A stretch of DNA of 64,000 nucleotides, taken from assembly GCF_030848805.1 (NCBI RefSeq), contig NC_092364.1:14675447-14739446 (forward strand). The letters are read 5' to 3'. The notes under the pieces are model-generated. The model worked only from the letters and a program-made list of their open reading frames with translations, did not search any database and was not told where the DNA came from. The DNA comes from Temnothorax longispinosus (taxonomy: Eukaryota > Arthropoda > Insecta > Hymenoptera > Formicidae). The position numbers and the translations under genes are program-made. Below are positions 45,871 through 55,778 of the stretch, in pieces; position 1 is the first letter of the stretch, and every line of letters begins with the position of its first letter.

Positions 45871-47707
45871 TTAGACACTATCATCTAAAAAAAACAATAA
45901 TTATTTATTTTACTCATAACTTAAAAATAATTGCACTTATATATATATAAACCTTTACCCATAACTTAAAAATAGTTGCACTTTTATGTATCTAAAACTA
46001 TAAATTAGTTAGGGCATACTGGATTACAAATATTATAACAAAACTAGAACTTAATATGGGGTCTGTTTTCTATTGTTGAACTGGATGCACTAGTTCAGAG
46101 TTTATCTTTTTCCTTCTACTGTAGAGTAAAAAAGATAAACTCTAAACTAGAGCAGCCAGTTCAGCATTAGAAAACAGACCCATGATAAAGACACACTTGA
46201 AAAATTCTGAAAGTTTCACGTAATAATATATAGTCTTCTCACCGTGATACCACCATTTTGTCTTTTTTGGATTCTTGTTGCAAGTTTTCACATAAAACGT
46301 ATTGTCGGGCGGTCTCTTCTGCATGAAAAGTATTTGCATTATTTATGAATAATAAAGACACACGAGTGTTCATCTAATATCTAATGGCTATATCTCGCAC
46401 CTTCTCTTTACAGCTGCTTAGCATGGAAACGATACTCAGGCAAATGCTTTGCACACTGAGAGCAGGAGACCAATCCTCCGTCAATATGGATAAACAAATG
46501 TGACCGTTGCTGTAGACATGTGGGTGTATAGGGATATTCCCACCAATGAAAGTCACTTCTGGCGAATCAAACGGGTATTTGGAGCTGAATTTAAATTGCA
46601 GCTGAAATTGTTCCCCCTCGTACAGCGTGCCTTTAGCGCCTTCCATGTGAACGATCCACTGCGTCAAATTTTGCCCAGCCAATTCTCCATCTACGTGTAC
46701 ACCTGGCGGTGGCTCGCGTATCAGAGACATCAACTCCTTCTGCAGTCTCCTCTGGGATATTAAAAGAATTCATTAATGTTACATTCTCTTTTATTGTTAT
46801 CAAATAGTCTTATGGAAAAACCTATCTTGTTCAAAGAGGCAAACGTAATACCAGTTAGTTAAAAATATATATTAATGCCTATAATAATAATAATTAGTAA
46901 AGAAGAGGAAGAAGAGCTCTAGGCGAGAAAGGACGAGGGAGGAAGAGGGAAAGATACCAGTATGTAAAGGTATGGTCTTATATGGCCAGGCAGGAAAAGG
47001 GGATGTTGATTTATTGTAAAGGTTTGGGTATGTTCCTTAAAAATGCCTTTCAAACCCCGACAGGAAGAAATAAACGTATATACATGCCTACAATAATTTC
47101 TCTTACTTCAGGAACCTTTATAAAAATCTCTATTTTAGCATATGTTAAATAATAAATTTAAATATGTTATACAGGGGTTATCATAAGAAACAAAAAGATG
47201 GAACCATTTTGTTTACGAGGCATTTATAACAATAACAAAAATTTTTAAATAGCATATGTGTTGCGTGTGTTTAAAGATAAATATAATCACGTTCTGACGA
47301 TGTAAAACTCTTTGTTGAACATTACAGTCGCTTCTGACTCATTCTCCAAGTAAATCAGAAACGGACTGCGTCAATAACGAGCACGGTTGACAAATCGTAT
47401 TATTCGTCGCTGACGATCGTGACTCGTTGGACGATAAGCGAGCCCGGCGAACAGATCGTCGGCAATGTCCGTCAGAATTACGCTCGATATGTTCGGTTTC
47501 CTCGCAAATCGAAGAAATGCCCTTTCTCTCTTTCCCTCTCTCCCTCCTTCGGTCTTTCCATTTTTCATTCCCGATTTCCTTCGCTGACGATTCGCCGTCT
47601 CGCTCGCGTCCCCGGGGATCACGCGAAGAAAAAGAAAAGAAGATGGAAAACCTCCGACGTACCTTCGACGGGGACGTTGCTGCCATTGTCGTCAAAGCGC
47701 TCTCCAT
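45871..47707 (-). CDS. UBE2W: Ubiquitin-conjugating enzyme E2 W
   Basis: Four exons on the minus strand: 47707-47663 (MESALTTMAATSPSK; a second Met at 47686 may be the start used), 46751-46401, 46318-46243 and 45884-45871 (DDSV stop). Joined phases are 0, 0, 1. The protein has the complete UBC fold: RRLQKELMSL, TQWIVHMEGA, GTLYEGE, YPFDSPEV, HPHVYSNGHICLSILTEDWSPALSVQS with the catalytic Cys, and the W-type tail NPKKTKWWYHDDSV. HPH instead of the usual HPN is the family feature. UBE2W attaches ubiquitin to protein N-termini. Intron 1 (~0.9 kb) holds a SINE, and the last intron a MITE. Exon 1 is the least certain part. Confidence 0.88.
46058..46181. mobile_element. Foldback MITE in UBE2W last intron
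   Basis: The ends gggtctgttttctattg..aactgg and ccagttcagcattagaaaacagaccc pair, and an inner stem (agagtttatctttttcc) pairs too. About 124 bp, non-coding. Confidence 0.75.
46889..47077 (+). mobile_element. SINE fragment in UBE2W intron 1
   Basis: The tail gacaggaagaaataaacgta and the preceding aatgcctttcaaacccc resemble the SINE tail at 2300-2350. An imperfect ~20-bp repeat (tatattaatgcctataataa and tatatacatgcctacaataa) lies on both sides. The tRNA-like head is missing, so it is 5'-truncated or diverged. Confidence 0.5.
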
Positions 47708-48480
47708 CGAGAAACATAACCGCGGCCTGTTCGCGGGCGGGCGCACGTCCTCTCCGCCGTCCGTACCTTCCTCGCGGAGGGAGCAGACGTGTCTTCACGT
47801 TCTACCGCGATTCTCTTGCATTCTCGCGTGAAAAACCGTGGCGGAGGAGCGAGCGGCCCGTGCGGGGAAAACCGGGAAAAAGCAGGGAAAACGGACGGTG
47901 GCGGTGGCGGTTCCGCAATCCGCACAGTTCCGCAGCTGACTCCGCTTCGCTACTCCGCGCCGATACGGCCGAGGCTGTCGGCTGTCGCGAGGTGCAGAGC
48001 GCACGATCCGCACGATTGTCGTCGTCGCACAGACACAGACACACGCGAAAGCACGCGCGCGCGTGAATGCACGTATATGTATGTATGCACAACGGTACTT
48101 TTACAACACGACCGAGGCGAGGGAGGATATGCGAATAACGGACGATCGCCGCGCGAACCCAATCGGATCCGTCCGCGAGAAGGAAGGTAAAAGACGACAG
48201 GACGACGGAAGAGAGCTGTCGTCGCGCGCGCGCGCGATCGGCGCGAGTGAAATCGCCGCGGAAAATCGGCGCGCCCCTCGAACGTCAACGAAACGCGATG
48301 CGCGATATCGACACGCTGTAGAGACTCCTTTCAATAATTTACGGCGGCTCGTCGCGAGACGGAGGCGAGGAATCGATGCCTCGCGTAGACGTCAAGATGC
48401 GAAACGGGCTGATTCGGTTTTTAAAAAACGTGCGCGCGTTTCACCCGGAAGCGGCTGATCGGATCGGACGTCGAGTCATT
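47400..48480. promoter_or_regulatory. CpG-rich promoter region upstream of UBE2W
   Basis: A sharp rise in GC and CpG content (many cgcg, ccgcc, tcgtcg runs) covers UBE2W exon 1 and ~0.8 kb upstream. Long open frames here on both strands come from the absence of AT-rich stops and show no protein-like pattern. No single core promoter motif stands out. Confidence 0.5.
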
Positions 48481-48650
48481 GGCTCCGCCATTTCCCGATT
48501 AGCACTTCCGGTTTTTCAAAACATTTGACAGGTTGTTATCATATCAATTAATAATATATAAAGTATTCAGCAATTATAAAATATTCTAACTTGAAATAAA
48601 TACTACTGATATGTTTTAAATCTTAATAATACTATTTAAAATAAAGTGCG

Positions 48651-48729
48651 AGTACTAAAAATCTATAGTTTACGTAACTAACCTACACTATAGATTTTCG
48701 GTATTGACAGTGAATATCGGAACCCAGCT
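48651..48729. repeat. Dispersed ctatagatttt..cagtgaatat motif, copy 1
   Basis: A motif running ctatagattttcggtattg then acagtgaatatcggaac, with an inverted partial copy just before it (actaaaaatctatagttt). The same motif occurs at 52781-52823 (minus) and 55321-55363 (plus). Probably the ends of a small DNA element. Confidence 0.6.
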
Positions 48730-48835
48730 TTAATATACAAACTGAAGTTTCAGCAATTTGAAAATTCCGCGTATCAAGTTGGTCACGTGGTTTGATAGGG
48801 AAATGGCGTCTTCAAAACTTCCGGCCGATATTGAC

Positions 48836-49287
48836 TTAAAGCCCCTTGCACAATAGGCGATAGCGACAGCGACAAAGTTGCCGACAAAGCTACAATCGCC
48901 TAGAGTTCGTAGCTTTGTCTCACTCCCACTAACGTCTTATCGATAAAAGACGGACCATCGTGAAGTATGTTATACCTTTGTCTCACTCCCACTTATAGCT
49001 TTGTCTCACTTCCACTAAAGAACCGGCAGCGCTGGGTAGCGATCATGTAACTTTTTCCCTAGAGCGGAAACGTGAAAAGTGAAAAATTTCATGTAACTAT
49101 TTCTTTCTATTGGTATTGAATAGAAAGAGATAAACTTTTCACTTTTCACGTTCCGTCCTAGGGGAAAAGATACATGATCGATCCCCTCTGATCGGGAAAT
49201 GGCGGAGCCAATCAGCGAAAGAAACACCATTGGCTTTTACTCTTCCTTGATCAACTCTACAATCGCCTATTGTGCAAGGGGCTTTAA
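48836..49287. mobile_element. TTAA MITE with a nested inverted repeat
   Basis: A perfect 22-bp inverted repeat (agccccttgcacaataggcg start) bounds 48840-49283, with TTAA at 48836-48839 and 49284-49287. A second inverted repeat (gatcatgtaac..tccctag..cgtgaaaagtga) lies inside at about 49040-49180. The stretch gggaaatggcggagccaat near 49193 is the complement of host promoter DNA at about 48479-48500. Confidence 0.85.
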
Positions 49288-49786
49288 TGGCGCCCTCTGA
49301 CATGGACGGCATGGACAAGTTGAACAAGGACGGAACGACGCTGTTGTGCACCCGAATGTAGAGCTCTAGATCTATAATCTTATAATTAATTCTTCAAAAG
49401 GTGAATTGAAAGGAACTGTCTTCTGCGAGGAGAAATTAATTCTGTAAAATTGCACTCGTCATCTTCAAAGCTGGGAATCGCTTCTAAAACTCGGTGAATT
49501 CTCTCTCCTATGCCCCTTTTCAACGAAAAAAAAAAAAAATTGTTTTTATATTCTACTGTTGAATTACGAAACTTTTGTTTTTTAATAATACACCTCTTTT
49601 CAACAAGATAGTATACACATACACGCGCACACATTTCTCAATAGATTTAATTTATTATATAGTATATATGTACATAAATTGGGAGAGTTTCTATTAATTC
49701 CTTTTAATTCTTACATTTTGTAGAAATCGCAATCGACACTGTATAATAAATATACGATTATGTTCAATGGTCTTATATTGTTTTAG

Positions 49787-49933
49787 ATATTGCAAAAAAT
49801 GGACCTCTCTGGCACAGGCAACATTACACCGCAAGAATTTATACATGTGTTTTCCAAAATGCCATCAGACATCGCACACACTACGTTCCAATTTAAAATT
49901 AATTATAATTTAGCAAAACTTGTCGCGCATTAA
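49787..49933 (+). CDS. Orphan EF-hand-like exon
   Basis: After a good acceptor (tgttttag|atattg) a 48-codon open frame reads ILQKMDLSGTGNITPQEF then IHVFSKMPSDIAHTTF. The segment DLSGTGNITPQE matches a canonical 12-residue EF-hand loop: D at 1, S at 3, T at 5, E at 12, Gly at 6 and Ile at 8. No second EF-hand or clear upstream exon was found; the frame ends in TAA. A short ORF at 48803 (MASSKLPADIDL), split by the TTAA element, is the nearest possible 5' partner. It is probably the last exon of a small calcium-binding protein or a remnant; the family is not recognised. Confidence 0.4.
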   Translation: MLQKMDLSGTGNITPQEFIHVFSKMPSDIAHTTFQFKINYNLAKLVAH

Positions 49934-50675
49934 CTCTCCGACACCGATTCGTTTTAGTACTTTCCTTTATGTAAAGAAAATTTTCAATTATAAAAGAAAT
50001 TAAGGCAGAAATTTCTTCACAATTTTGTTTTAGGAATCATATTATATGTTACGATACAATTTTATAATTGAATTATATTTTACTATTTCACTCGTCACGT
50101 CTTGTAAATATATATATGTATAGGTATTATTGCATAAATATATTGCATAAATACATTACAGCATAATAAACTTCCAATACAACTAGCGTTCAACAGTTAA
50201 CACTTGTAAGCGATGTAAATCGCGCTTATTGCTAACTTATTTTGTTAAGTGAGAAATTATAATTACAATTGATTTATGATATATACATACATATATACAC
50301 ACTCGAGTAAAAAATTATTTTATATATTTTTTTTATTAAATTACAAAAGATAAAGTAACAATCGATTATATATATTTATATATCTAGGAAATAATAATGT
50401 ACACGCATTAGATTGGATTAGGTAGGATTAAAAATAATTATTTTAATAATCAGTAGAATAATACATAGTACAAAGAGAATATTTATTACAAAATTAAATT
50501 TGATACAAAAATATGGCCGTTTATATTTTACAATCAAGAATTTAAAATTTACAATTATCTAATCTCTTTTCCTTAAACGTAATAATAAATAACGCAATTC
50601 TAGTTCCAGGTTGAAAGTCTTTTCATACCTTGGATTTTATATTTAATTTATTATAATTTTTATTTTGTTTAATTT

Positions 50676-50968
50676 AGGCACCATGCTATAGGGGGTTCTC
50701 TGGATGTATGCTAATAACAATTCCCGGGTTCCCCCCTCAAGCGTCGCGAGGGACTCGTGGGTGTTTTTAGCTGGTAGGCCATGTGCGTGGTATCTTCCGC
50801 GATACACGCACATGGAATCCGGCACTCCCTCTGCCTCTCCTCAGAGGCGGAGGGGTCTTCCCCCCGACTAGGGGGGCTACAGGGCAGGCTCAGGGGCGGA
50901 AACGTCCCTGGAGTATCCCTGTAGTGGAAGATATTTCACCCACGATAAAAAAAAGGCACCATGCTATA
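50676..50968 (+). mobile_element. Short retroposed element with poly-A and 15-bp TSD
   Basis: aggcaccatgctata is repeated exactly at 50676-50690 and 50954-50968. The 263-bp GC-rich insert begins gggggttctctggatg and ends cacgataaaaaaa. The poly-A and long target duplication indicate LINE-mediated insertion; it is probably the 3' end of a non-LTR element or a SINE using one. No coding sequence. Confidence 0.85.
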
Positions 50969-51005
50969 TCATTATATCATTATACATCGTACATGATGCA
51001 GTATA

Positions 51006-52272
51006 TCACTGAGTTTCTGATTCACCCGTATCAAGTTTCGGTTTTTTCATTCTTAAGTCCTTTCTGGTTTTCTTTACATGTGAACTGGGAATCGGATTAG
51101 GAAATTTATTGTACCTAGCATGTCCTCTGAAGCCATCAAAACTCATACCACTGCCACTGGCAGTTTTCTGAAATAAATATGAGAACATTATGTGACACAT
51201 ATAGATAACAATATATTAAATACAAGTGTAAAGTGACTCACTTGATCCGGTTGATAAAATTTCGATTTTTTCGCAAGTATCGAAGTTTCTTTCAAACTGT
51301 TATTAGATTTCTGTCTTTTTATACCATTATCTCTCATCGAAAAAAAACCTTGCGATTGTATGCTCTGTGGAGTATTCTCGGTACTATCCTGCAACACGAA
51401 ATAATAATTTATAATACTGATATTCAAAATGATTCAAAATAAAACATTTTAGTTAAACTCAATAAGTTATAGTTTACTTACTAGATTTATAACCTTGTTT
51501 TCTGTAGAGACACGCGTATATTCTTGCTGTAATTTTTCATATTTCTCTCTAACCTCTCTGCTCTTGTTAGACATGTGTTCCAATTCCCTGGAAAATTTAA
51601 TAATTAAATCTATGATACATTCACATGTCACGTTTGATGACAATGGATGCTTGTACGCTATAAGATAACATTTAATTGCAAGATTAAATACAAACTTGAA
51701 AATTACACGTATATATTTAAAACTTATATAACAAAATACTATGAAAAAAACATACTTTTCCAAATGTTGAATATTTTTCTTCAGATGTTCATTCTCTTTC
51801 CTGTAATATTGTGTTTCCAATTTTCCATTTTCCTCTGTGAGTTTGCGAATTTCATCTTTCAACTTTAGTATAAGAATCAGCGTGTCAATTCTGTTCTGCA
51901 GTGATGCAGCATCTTCTGCGATACTGTCGCTGTTTGAAAAATTGAAATATATCCTGCGTATCGTCTGCTCGGTTGTCCTGTCCCGACATTGTGGGCAGGT
52001 CTTTGATCTGCAACAATTCCACAAATCAAGCTAAACACATTCATGTGCAAGCAATATAAAACATTTTCAAAAATTATAAAAAAGCTTCTTTGAATAATAG
52101 GCAAAAAAAAAGAGAACTACAAGAGAATGCAGAAATGTTTGATAGTATCAAATATTTACCTTTTTAGCCACTGTATTAAGCACGCGAAGTGAAAAATATG
52201 TCCACACGGTGTGTGGAAAACATCGTCGGATGGTGCCAGCAAATCACTACATATTACGCACACTATATTCAT
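51006..52272 (-). CDS. nopo: E3 ubiquitin ligase TRAIP / no poles (nopo)
   Basis: Five exons on the minus strand: 52272-52160, 52007-51756, 51587-51482, 51388-51242 and 51167-51006, all GT-AG and in phase, giving ~259 residues. The N-terminal RING reads VCVICSDLL..PCGHIFHFACLIQW then TCPQCR (C3H2C3). A coiled coil follows (LKLKDEIRKLTEENGKLE, SREVREKYEKLQQEY). The C-terminus has SGMSFDGFRGHARYNKF, resembling the TRAIP GFDGLGGR..F segment, and a Lys-rich tail. TRAIP ubiquitinates the stalled CMG helicase and acts in replication stress; Drosophila nopo is needed in early embryos. It is shorter than vertebrate TRAIP (~470), mainly in the coiled coil. The start MNIVC fits the short lead before the first RING Cys. 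Confidence 0.85.
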
Positions 52273-52780
52273 TTTATCAACTCCGCTGATGGAAAATCGA
52301 CAATAATCCGCTTGATTACGAGTGACAATTGGCTTTTCGTAGATGATCGTTGCGGATTTCACGACGAAGCTCCCATGATATTTCGCTGAACGTTATGTCG
52401 TTGTGAGTTTTTTGTGTTCGCACCGTTAAAGTTAGAAAGTTAGAAAAATATTCAAATATTCACCTATACAAATCAGCTGCTTATTATTGACTGCTTCTTC
52501 TTTGATTTGATGACCTTCAATACGGGCCAGTATAAACAGAGAACAGAGTATGTACATACAAGTCACTACAAAATACAAATGAACTTCGGGCGAACAACGA
52601 CCACCACATGCCGATTGCCGCCACGGAAATCGCAGCGAAAGACATGCCCTCCCGACGACACCATCAACCAATCGGGACTCGCATATTCAGAGCGATACCG
52701 CTACGCGCAGATGGCCGCACTAGACACGTGATCGGCGACCAATCGACGTAGTCACTTGCGGAGCGCATGACAATTGCGGG

Positions 52781-52823
52781 CTGCGTTCCGAATATATTCA
52801 CTGCAAATACTAAAAATCTATAG
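52781..52823 (-). repeat. Dispersed ctatagatttt..cagtgaatat motif, copy 2
   Basis: On the minus strand it reads ctatagatttttagtatttg then cagtgaatatattcggaacg, matching copies at 48687-48729 and 55321-55363. Confidence 0.55.
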
Positions 52824-52871
52824 AAAATTTCTGAGTATTCTAAAAAAGATCTAAAATATTAAAGAGTGAAT

Positions 52872-53811
52872 TCTGATTATAATGTGAAAAATTCTGATAT
52901 TTTTTTACCAGGGCATCCATGGGAGGTCACATAGTATTAATACCGTGTGACATTTCCATATGATTCTCTATTACTACATTTAATCTTTGGGGCATAGATG
53001 CAACTTTTTGGAATAACTCGTGCCTTGCGCGGAAATCTTCCCATACGATGAGAACATGTTGCGCCAATGTCTCGCGTCTATGTGGAAATTGAGGTTTCCA
53101 TATTTTCTGAGTAGGTTGTTCCTCTCGTTTTCCATAATGTTACACGCCCAGATTCAATCCATCGAAACTACCTTCTCATTCGAGAAAAACGGTATTTGTC
53201 CATTCATGCTTCTGTGCCAAATGCTGCAAGGCAAAAGCCGTTGTTCTTTGTGGCGTTCGGTTAATTGTTTATATTGAGCCGATTTATATCGATTGTGTCT
53301 CTGTTCTCGCCATCTGCGCCGCACGGTTTGCGCTATCGCATATTAGGAGCCTGCGGCGCAGATAGTGGGAACAGAGATACGATCGATATAAACCGGCTCA
53401 ATATAAACAATTAACCGAACGCCACAAAGAACAACGGATGGCTTTTGCCTTGCAGCATTTGGCACAGAAGCATGAATGGACAAATACCGTTTTCTCGAAT
53501 AAGAAGGTATGTTCGATGGATGAATCTGGGCGCGTAACATTATAGAAAACGAGAGGAACAACCTACTCAGAAAATATGGAATCCTCAATTTCCACGTAGA
53601 CGCAAGGCATTGGCGCAACATGTTCTCATCGTATGGGAAGATTTCCGCGCAAAGCACGAGTTAATCCAAAATTTAGTTGCATCTATGCCCCAAAGATTAA
53701 ATGTAGAAATAGAGAATCATATGGAAGTGTCACACGGTATTAATACTATGTGACCTTCCATGGATGCCCTGGTAAAAAAATATCAGAATTTTTCACATTA
53801 TTAATCAGAAT
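52872..53811. mobile_element. Head-to-head pair of Tc1-like transposase remnants
   Basis: Two ~440-base copies lie in opposite orientation around a short spacer near 53335, giving a near-perfect inverted repeat that extends outward to the ttctgatatttttttacc blocks. On the plus strand of the right copy, broken frames read RMAFALQHLAQKHEWTNTVFS, then CSMDESGRV and LVASMPQRL, resembling the DDE core and C-terminus of Tc1 transposases (WT..FSDES.., DSMPRR). Both copies carry stops and frameshifts. Confidence 0.7.
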
Positions 53812-54105
53812 ATAAAAATTTTCAGATTTTTTTTAGAATACTCAGAAATTTTCAGATTTTTTATACGAATTAAACATCTCAGACGAAATAAGAATAAAGT
53901 ATTTTTCGCTAATATATCCTTGCAGAAATCTGAATAAAATATAAGAAAATCTGTGCAATTTGTCAGAAATTTTCATATATACGGATATTGAAATATTCTA
54001 AAAATCTTCAATTATTTCTGAAAGTATCTGAGAAATATCATATACTTTTTCAGAATTTTACAAGTCCCAATTCTTGTAAAATTTCTGAGAAAATATGAAA
54101 TTTTT
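53770..54105. repeat. Dispersed AT-rich repeat, copy 1
   Basis: This shares with 58205-58592 an ordered set of blocks: cagaaatctga, gtcagaaattttcat, tatctgagaaat, tacaagtcccaattct, and a ttttcacca end. It is non-coding, diverged and probably an old mobile element; its edge touches the Tc1 pair. Confidence 0.6.
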
Positions 54106-54176
54106 CACCAAGATGATGTATGAATAAATGAAATAATATGTTTGACATTGAATGATTGTAACGTGAACAACTCTCG

Positions 54177-54473
54177 TTAATGAATGAACGAATGAAGGAA
54201 TGAAAATCTTGAATAAACATGGCACAAGGCAAAAGTCATCCGAAATATCTTTGGGCCTGCCGATTCCGTGACCTTCTCGCCTAGCTGCCCATCAAGTTCT
54301 GTGGCACTTTTGATACTAACAACGCCCTTGGTACCGGTCTTCAAGCTGCTCACAAACTCCTCTCCAGCCACCCGAGGACGTATCGCCGTTTCCAAACATG
54401 CCTGCCTAATGTCGGTCCAGGGGCCCTGCAGCCGAAAGAAGATCCCAGTACTAGAGTGAACAAAGACGTGCAC
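54177..54473 (-). other. Unrecognised open frame with protein-like composition
   Basis: On the minus strand a 98-codon frame reads FFRLQGPWTDIRQACLE..EEFVSSLKTGTKGVVSIKSA..LGEKVTESAGPK. Its composition is more protein-like than the surroundings and the stretch from 54230 to 54470 is GC-richer. I do not recognise the family. There is no clear splice site or partner exon. It could be an isolated exon or a retroelement fragment. Confidence 0.25.
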
Positions 54474-54479
54474 ATCTTA

Positions 54480-55080
54480 ATCCCACAACGAATTTCTACA
54501 AGAGATTCGCTCTGGATTGCAGCGGACAACAGATTGCGATTGATCTGTTCTTACTGAACAGTCAATAGTAATCAGCGATCTGGCAATTTTATGTAAGTAA
54601 ATCTATCTTCTCAACTTATTATAATTATAATAAAATGATGATTTTATACTAAAACTGAATTTGCAAGTAATTAATTTTTATAATTGTAATTTTTTAGAAA
54701 GATTACTTCATCGTTATTTGACAAGAAGGATTGGCTTTGAAGCGGTGATGTAGCGTCGCGGTCTCAGCATCCACGTCTTCCACGGTAGCTTCTTTGATCG
54801 ACTGATGTCCTCTGCTTGCCGAACTACCAGACACCGGTTAATTTTACTGTTATATTAATTATGTATTAATATTATGTATTAAAATTAATATGTTATTAAT
54901 TAATTTTAATGTTATTAATTACGTAATAATTACTGTAATTAAAATTAATATAACATAAACACAATATATTAATATAATTATTATAAATAATTTATTAATA
55001 GGTTATATTACATTAATTTTTAATGTTACACACGTCTTGAAAATAAAAATTAATTTATAAAATAAAATTGTCTATTTAGC
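54480..55080. other. AT-rich intergenic DNA, nothing seen
   Basis: Dominated by simple taattaaaattaatat runs; no gene or element recognised. Confidence 0.6.
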
Positions 55081-55320
55081 TTATTCTTTTATACTAACCC
55101 CGATATTACAGTATCCAGTTGATATCTTAAGATTTTCCGCGCCGCACAAGATACATTTCGTGAACCTCCACCTTGTATAGTTCACTTTGACAGCTATCAT
55201 ACCGTTCACTACTGTGTATACAGAGATGGTGGATCGCGATCTCAAAATTTCTGCGCGTTCCAAAAATCATCAAAAAAAAAGTGTTGCAACCTTTCCGTGA
55301 ACGACTGTACGTTACGTAAA

Positions 55321-55363
55321 CTATAGATTTTCAGTACTGACAGTGAATATCGCGGAACGCAGC
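55321..55363 (+). repeat. Dispersed ctatagatttt..cagtgaatat motif, copy 3
   Basis: ctatagattttcagtactga then cagtgaatatcgcggaacgc, preceded by gttacgtaaa as in the inverted half at 48651-48678. It lies ~400 bases upstream of ATXN3. Confidence 0.6.
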
Positions 55364-55439
55364 TACGGTTTGAATTCGCGATAAATTCACCAGATTTTTG
55401 CAAATTTACGGAAAGTTTTCACCAGTTTTTAGAATAGAA

Positions 55440-55778
55440 AAGAAATCACCAAAGGTGAAATTTCACCAGGGTGGGCAACACTGGCCCTGACGTTGGCCGC
55501 GCTCCGAAGTAAAGGCGAGTTCTCGCGAGATCTCGAACGCTTTGGACGGCTTGGCGGGGGGGAGGAAATCGGACGACGCGCCGTCGCGTTGCGGTGCGAC
55601 ACGATGGTAATCGCACGTTCGTGACTGTAGCCTGAAAATATTTTTGCGGATGACGTTCTCTCTCGCGCGGCCGAGATCGGAGGGACGATACGTTTTACGG
55701 TTGTTATTACGCGTCTGACGTGCGCGCGGGGTTCAGCGTTATTATCCGCGGTGTTATCGCCGGGCGGACTTGTGTGCA
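55440..55778 (+). promoter_or_regulatory. CpG-rich promoter and 5' UTR of ATXN3
   Basis: The GC- and CpG-rich stretch begins about 55480 and runs into the ATXN3 start codon at 55779 (gtgtgcaatgg). No TATA box is seen at a fitting distance, as for a housekeeping gene. Confidence 0.5.

Noticed and set aside
47339..48458. Several long overlapping frames on both strands
   Set aside because: They sit in the CpG-rich promoter of UBE2W, overlap one another, and have Arg/Ser-rich low-complexity composition. Only the short UBE2W exon 1 is supported.
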